Shown here piece after piece: positions 13,798 to 17,932 of a stretch of DNA of 17,932 bases. Source of the DNA: an uncultured Taibaiella sp. (GTDB lineage: Bacteria > Bacteroidota > Bacteroidia > Chitinophagales > Chitinophagaceae). The notes below the pieces were generated by a model. That model was not told where the DNA came from, made no database searches, and worked only from the letters and a program-made list of their open reading frames with translations. The position numbers and the translations under genes were made by a program. The first letter of the stretch is position 1. Each line of letters starts with the position of its first letter. The DNA lies in NCBI GenBank assembly GCA_937871155.1, contig CALMXV010000078.1, positions 1-17,932 of the forward strand, given 5' to 3'.

Positions 13798-15285
13798 ATG
13801 AGAATTTGCCTTTTGCTATTTGTTATTATTAATTTATTAAAGCCTCAGTTGCTTTTAGCAACAAGCTATACCATTGATTATAATGAGCGATGTGAAAAGG
13901 CATCCAAAGAATTTCTTTCATTAAGAATAGATGAAGGGACTTCTTTAATCCGGCAAGAGCTAACTGCTCAACCGCATAATCTAATGGCTGTATATGTTTC
14001 GGACTACCAAGATGTGTTGCCTCTGTTATTTAATGGTGATAAAAGCCAATTACCCACTCGAAAAAAATTTATGGATGAGCGTTTGTCATTGATTGAAAAA
14101 GGAAATAGCAAGAGTCCTTGGTATCTTACTTTCAAAGCGGGCATTCATTTGCATTGGGCATTGGTGTATATGCGCATGGGCGAAAATTATAAAGCAGCAA
14201 TTTTTTTTAGAAAAGCATACTTATACGCCAAAGAAAATCAAAGTAAATATCCTACCTTCTCTTACAACAAATATTTTATTGGTATAGGTGAAGCAGTAAT
14301 AGGTACCTTGCCTGATGAGTATAAATGGATCGCTTCTTTATTTGGCATGAAAGGCAATGTCAATCAAGGGTTAGCTAAACTGACTACATTTATTAATAGT
14401 AGTGCTGAAGATGATTTTTTTAGGTCGGAGGCAATTATTTTTCATTGTTATCTGAAGTTTTATTTACAATCTAGACAAGATGAAGTGTGGCGGTATTTAA
14501 ATAGCAATCAATTTTCCATTACCAACAACCCTATGCATGCTTTCGTAAAGGCGAATATTGCTTTGAACTACCGAAAAGCAGATGTTGCCATTCAAACGCT
14601 TCAATCTGTTCAACAAACAAAAGCGTTTTCTCAATTCCCTGCTTTTGATTATGAACTAGGCAGTGCCTATATGCTAAAATTGGATGATCGTGCCTCTTCT
14701 TATTTTTTACATTTTTTACAAAAAGATAAAGGGGGATTTTTTGTAAAGGATGCCTATATGCAGCTTGCTTTAATCTACTATATGCAAGGAAAAATGCCAC
14801 AAGCAAATAGCTATCGGCAAGCAATAAAAAAACATGGAGGACTATATACAGATGCCGACAAGCAAGCCCAGCGTTTTGCCAGCCATTTGGATTGGGTAGC
14901 TATCCCTGTTTTAAAGTCTAGGTTTTTAATTGATGGTGGGTTTTATCAGGAAGCTTTGGAAATATTAAACGACACTAAAGTGCAGACGTTGGCAAAGCCT
15001 TCAGATAAACTTGAATATTATTTTAGAATGGCAAGAACTTATGACGAATTGAATAATGATGCTAAAGCAAAAGAATATTATCAAATTACCATCCATCAAG
15101 GTCGTTTTCGTAAAGAACATTTTGCAGCAAGAGCCGCGCTGCAATTAGGCTTTATGTATGAAAGAGCTAATAAAGCCACGGAGGCTATATCCATGTATAA
15201 CGAATGCCTGAGTATGAAAAACCACGACTTTCAAGCTAATATTGACCAACAAGCAAAAGCTGGACTGAATCGACTTCATCAATAA
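13798..15285 (+). CDS. Exported TPR-like repeat protein of unknown function
   Basis: This 495-aa protein begins with a signal peptide (residues 1 to about 21, ending LLLA). The rest is almost all helical, in TPR-like pairs. Clearest are the block near 120-145 (MGENYKAAIFFRKAYLYAKE), one around 345-400 ending in GGFYQEALEILND, and a C-terminal set: YYFRMARTYDELNNDAKAKEYYQ, then ALQLGFMYERANKATEAISMYNECL. Spacing of Gly/Ala and aromatic residues fits TPR, although the middle part is degenerate. It should sit in the periplasm or at the outer membrane as a protein-binding scaffold. No named family is recognised and no enzyme motif is seen. The ATG at 13798 is chosen because it gives the signal peptide. 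aat starts 9 bp after its stop, so they are likely co-transcribed. Confidence 0.75.
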   Translation: MRICLLLFVIINLLKPQLLLATSYTIDYNERCEKASKEFLSLRIDEGTSLIRQELTAQPHNLMAVYVSDYQDVLPLLFNGDKSQLPTRKKFMDERLSLIEKGNSKSPWYLTFKAGIHLHWALVYMRMGENYKAAIFFRKAYLYAKENQSKYPTFSYNKYFIGIGEAVIGTLPDEYKWIASLFGMKGNVNQGLAKLTTFINSSAEDDFFRSEAIIFHCYLKFYLQSRQDEVWRYLNSNQFSITNNPMHAFVKANIALNYRKADVAIQTLQSVQQTKAFSQFPAFDYELGSAYMLKLDDRASSYFLHFLQKDKGGFFVKDAYMQLALIYYMQGKMPQANSYRQAIKKHGGLYTDADKQAQRFASHLDWVAIPVLKSRFLIDGGFYQEALEILNDTKVQTLAKPSDKLEYYFRMARTYDELNNDAKAKEYYQITIHQGRFRKEHFAARAALQLGFMYERANKATEAISMYNECLSMKNHDFQANIDQQAKAGLNRLHQ

Positions 15286-15294
15286 GCAACCCTT

Positions 15295-15942
15295 ATGATA
15301 CATTTTCTTTCTGATGAAATTAGCTTCCCTCCGGTTACTGAAGCTAATCACGATGGTTTGCTGGCTATTGGTGGAGATTTACAGCAAGAGAGGTTATTGT
15401 TAGCCTATAAACAAGGTATTTTCCCTTGGTTTAATGAGGACGAATTGCCCATGTGGTGGTGCCCCGACCCGAGATTTGTTTTGTTTCCACAGGAATTAAG
15501 GGTTAGCAAAAGTATGAAGCAGGTGTTGAAAAAAGAGCTATTTCAATTCCGTTTCAATACAAGCTTTAGAGCTGTAATTACTGCATGTCAACAACAAAAA
15601 AGACTAGGGCAAGATGGAACCTGGATTAGTGATGCTATTATAGAAGCCTATGAAAAGCTTTATATGGCTGGCATAGCCGTAAGTGCAGAAGCATGGCAGG
15701 AAAATAAACTTGTAGGAGGTCTTTATGGTATTCGTTTAGGTAAGGTTTTTTTTGGAGAAAGTATGTTTAGCCAAGTAGCTAATGCTAGTAAATTTGCATT
15801 TATTCAGTTAGTCGAAAGACTGAAAGTGGAAGAGGTGCAATTAATCGACTGTCAAGTCTATACAGAACATCTTCAAAGTCTTGGCGCTAAGTTTATTACA
15901 CGTGAGCAGTTTTTAAAAATTTTAGAAAGAACAATTTCGTAA
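15295..15942 (+). CDS. aat: Aat, leucyl/phenylalanyl-tRNA-protein transferase
   Basis: This 215-aa cytosolic enzyme moves Leu or Phe from aminoacyl-tRNA to proteins with N-terminal Arg or Lys, marking them for ClpS/ClpAP in the N-end rule. Family signatures are in order: GLLAIGGDLQQERLLLAYKQGIFPWF (in parts, 21-46), WWCPDPRFVLFP (54-65), GTWISDAIIEAYEKLY (108-123), and the core GGLYGIRLGKVFFGESMFS (141-159), followed by ASKFAF. The sequence is intact and of normal length (E. coli 234 aa; many are 200-230). It follows the TPR gene by 9 bp, probably in one transcript. ClpS is not in the window. Confidence 0.95.
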   Translation: MIHFLSDEISFPPVTEANHDGLLAIGGDLQQERLLLAYKQGIFPWFNEDELPMWWCPDPRFVLFPQELRVSKSMKQVLKKELFQFRFNTSFRAVITACQQQKRLGQDGTWISDAIIEAYEKLYMAGIAVSAEAWQENKLVGGLYGIRLGKVFFGESMFSQVANASKFAFIQLVERLKVEEVQLIDCQVYTEHLQSLGAKFITREQFLKILERTIS

Positions 15943-15980
15943 AATCTAAACTGTTGTAGTTGTAAATCAATATGGTTTTA

Positions 15981-16012
15981 TTTGTTTATAAGTCGGTTTT
16001 TAGGTACTTTTG
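15981..16012 (+). promoter_or_regulatory. Promoter of gyrB
   Basis: TTTG (15981-15984), a 20-bp spacer and TACTTTTG (16005-16012) fit the Bacteroidota -33/-7 consensus perfectly. Transcription should start near 16018, leaving a leader of about 97 nt before the gyrB ATG. An ATG at 16017 at the predicted start has no matching long frame. Confidence 0.75.
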
Positions 16013-16015
16013 TAA

Positions 16016-17932
<1,917 letters not shown>

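Overview
The window is an AT-rich stretch of an ordinary Bacteroidota chromosome. It most resembles Chitinophagaceae or related Sphingobacteriia/Chitinophagia, judged from gene content alone. Supporting signs are promoters of the Bacteroidota type (TTTG at -33, TAnnTTTG at -7), A-rich leaders without Shine-Dalgarno sequences, a CarboxypepD-reg-type TonB receptor, a type IX secretion (T9SS) sorting domain, and phylum-typical small families that look like DUF4783 and DUF4293. Most genes are core housekeeping genes. The accessory part lies between about 0.2 and 6.4 kb.

Layout. At 1-91 (-) is the 5' end of coaBC. At 262-4437 (-) is a two-gene outer-membrane unit: a 926-aa TonB-dependent receptor, then a 450-aa beta-helix-like lipoprotein. 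Upstream of the receptor, where a -33 element should be, lie four heptamers spaced exactly 11 bp apart, which looks like a PhoB/OmpR-type operator. At 4659-6281 (+) is a T9SS-secreted repeat protein. It is preceded by a 95%-identical remnant of its own C-terminal sorting domain and followed by what may be a beheaded signal-peptide start, so the locus looks like a collapsed tandem array. A bidirectional terminator and a tRNA-Val (anticodon UAC) with a clean promoter follow.

From 6.6 to 9 kb are dapD (lysine/meso-diaminopimelate synthesis) and an MscS-type channel as a tight pair, then a convergent exported DUF4783-like protein. From 9.1 to 13.5 kb are gpmI (glycolysis) on +, and on the minus strand a SnoaL-like exported protein, a DUF4293-like membrane protein, serS, and a small lipoprotein with its own promoter and terminator. 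From 13.8 to 15.9 kb an exported TPR-like protein and aat (N-end-rule leucyl/phenylalanyl transferase) form a probable operon. From 16.1 kb to the end is gyrB, cut by the window edge, with a TTTG-N20-TACTTTTG promoter and a roughly 100-nt leader that can form two competing hairpins.

No IS element, integrase, CRISPR array, rRNA or toxin-antitoxin module was seen. The most interesting signals are the 11-bp-phased operator on the receptor operon, the scars of a T9SS paralogue array, and the foldable gyrB leader. None is proof of a new system.
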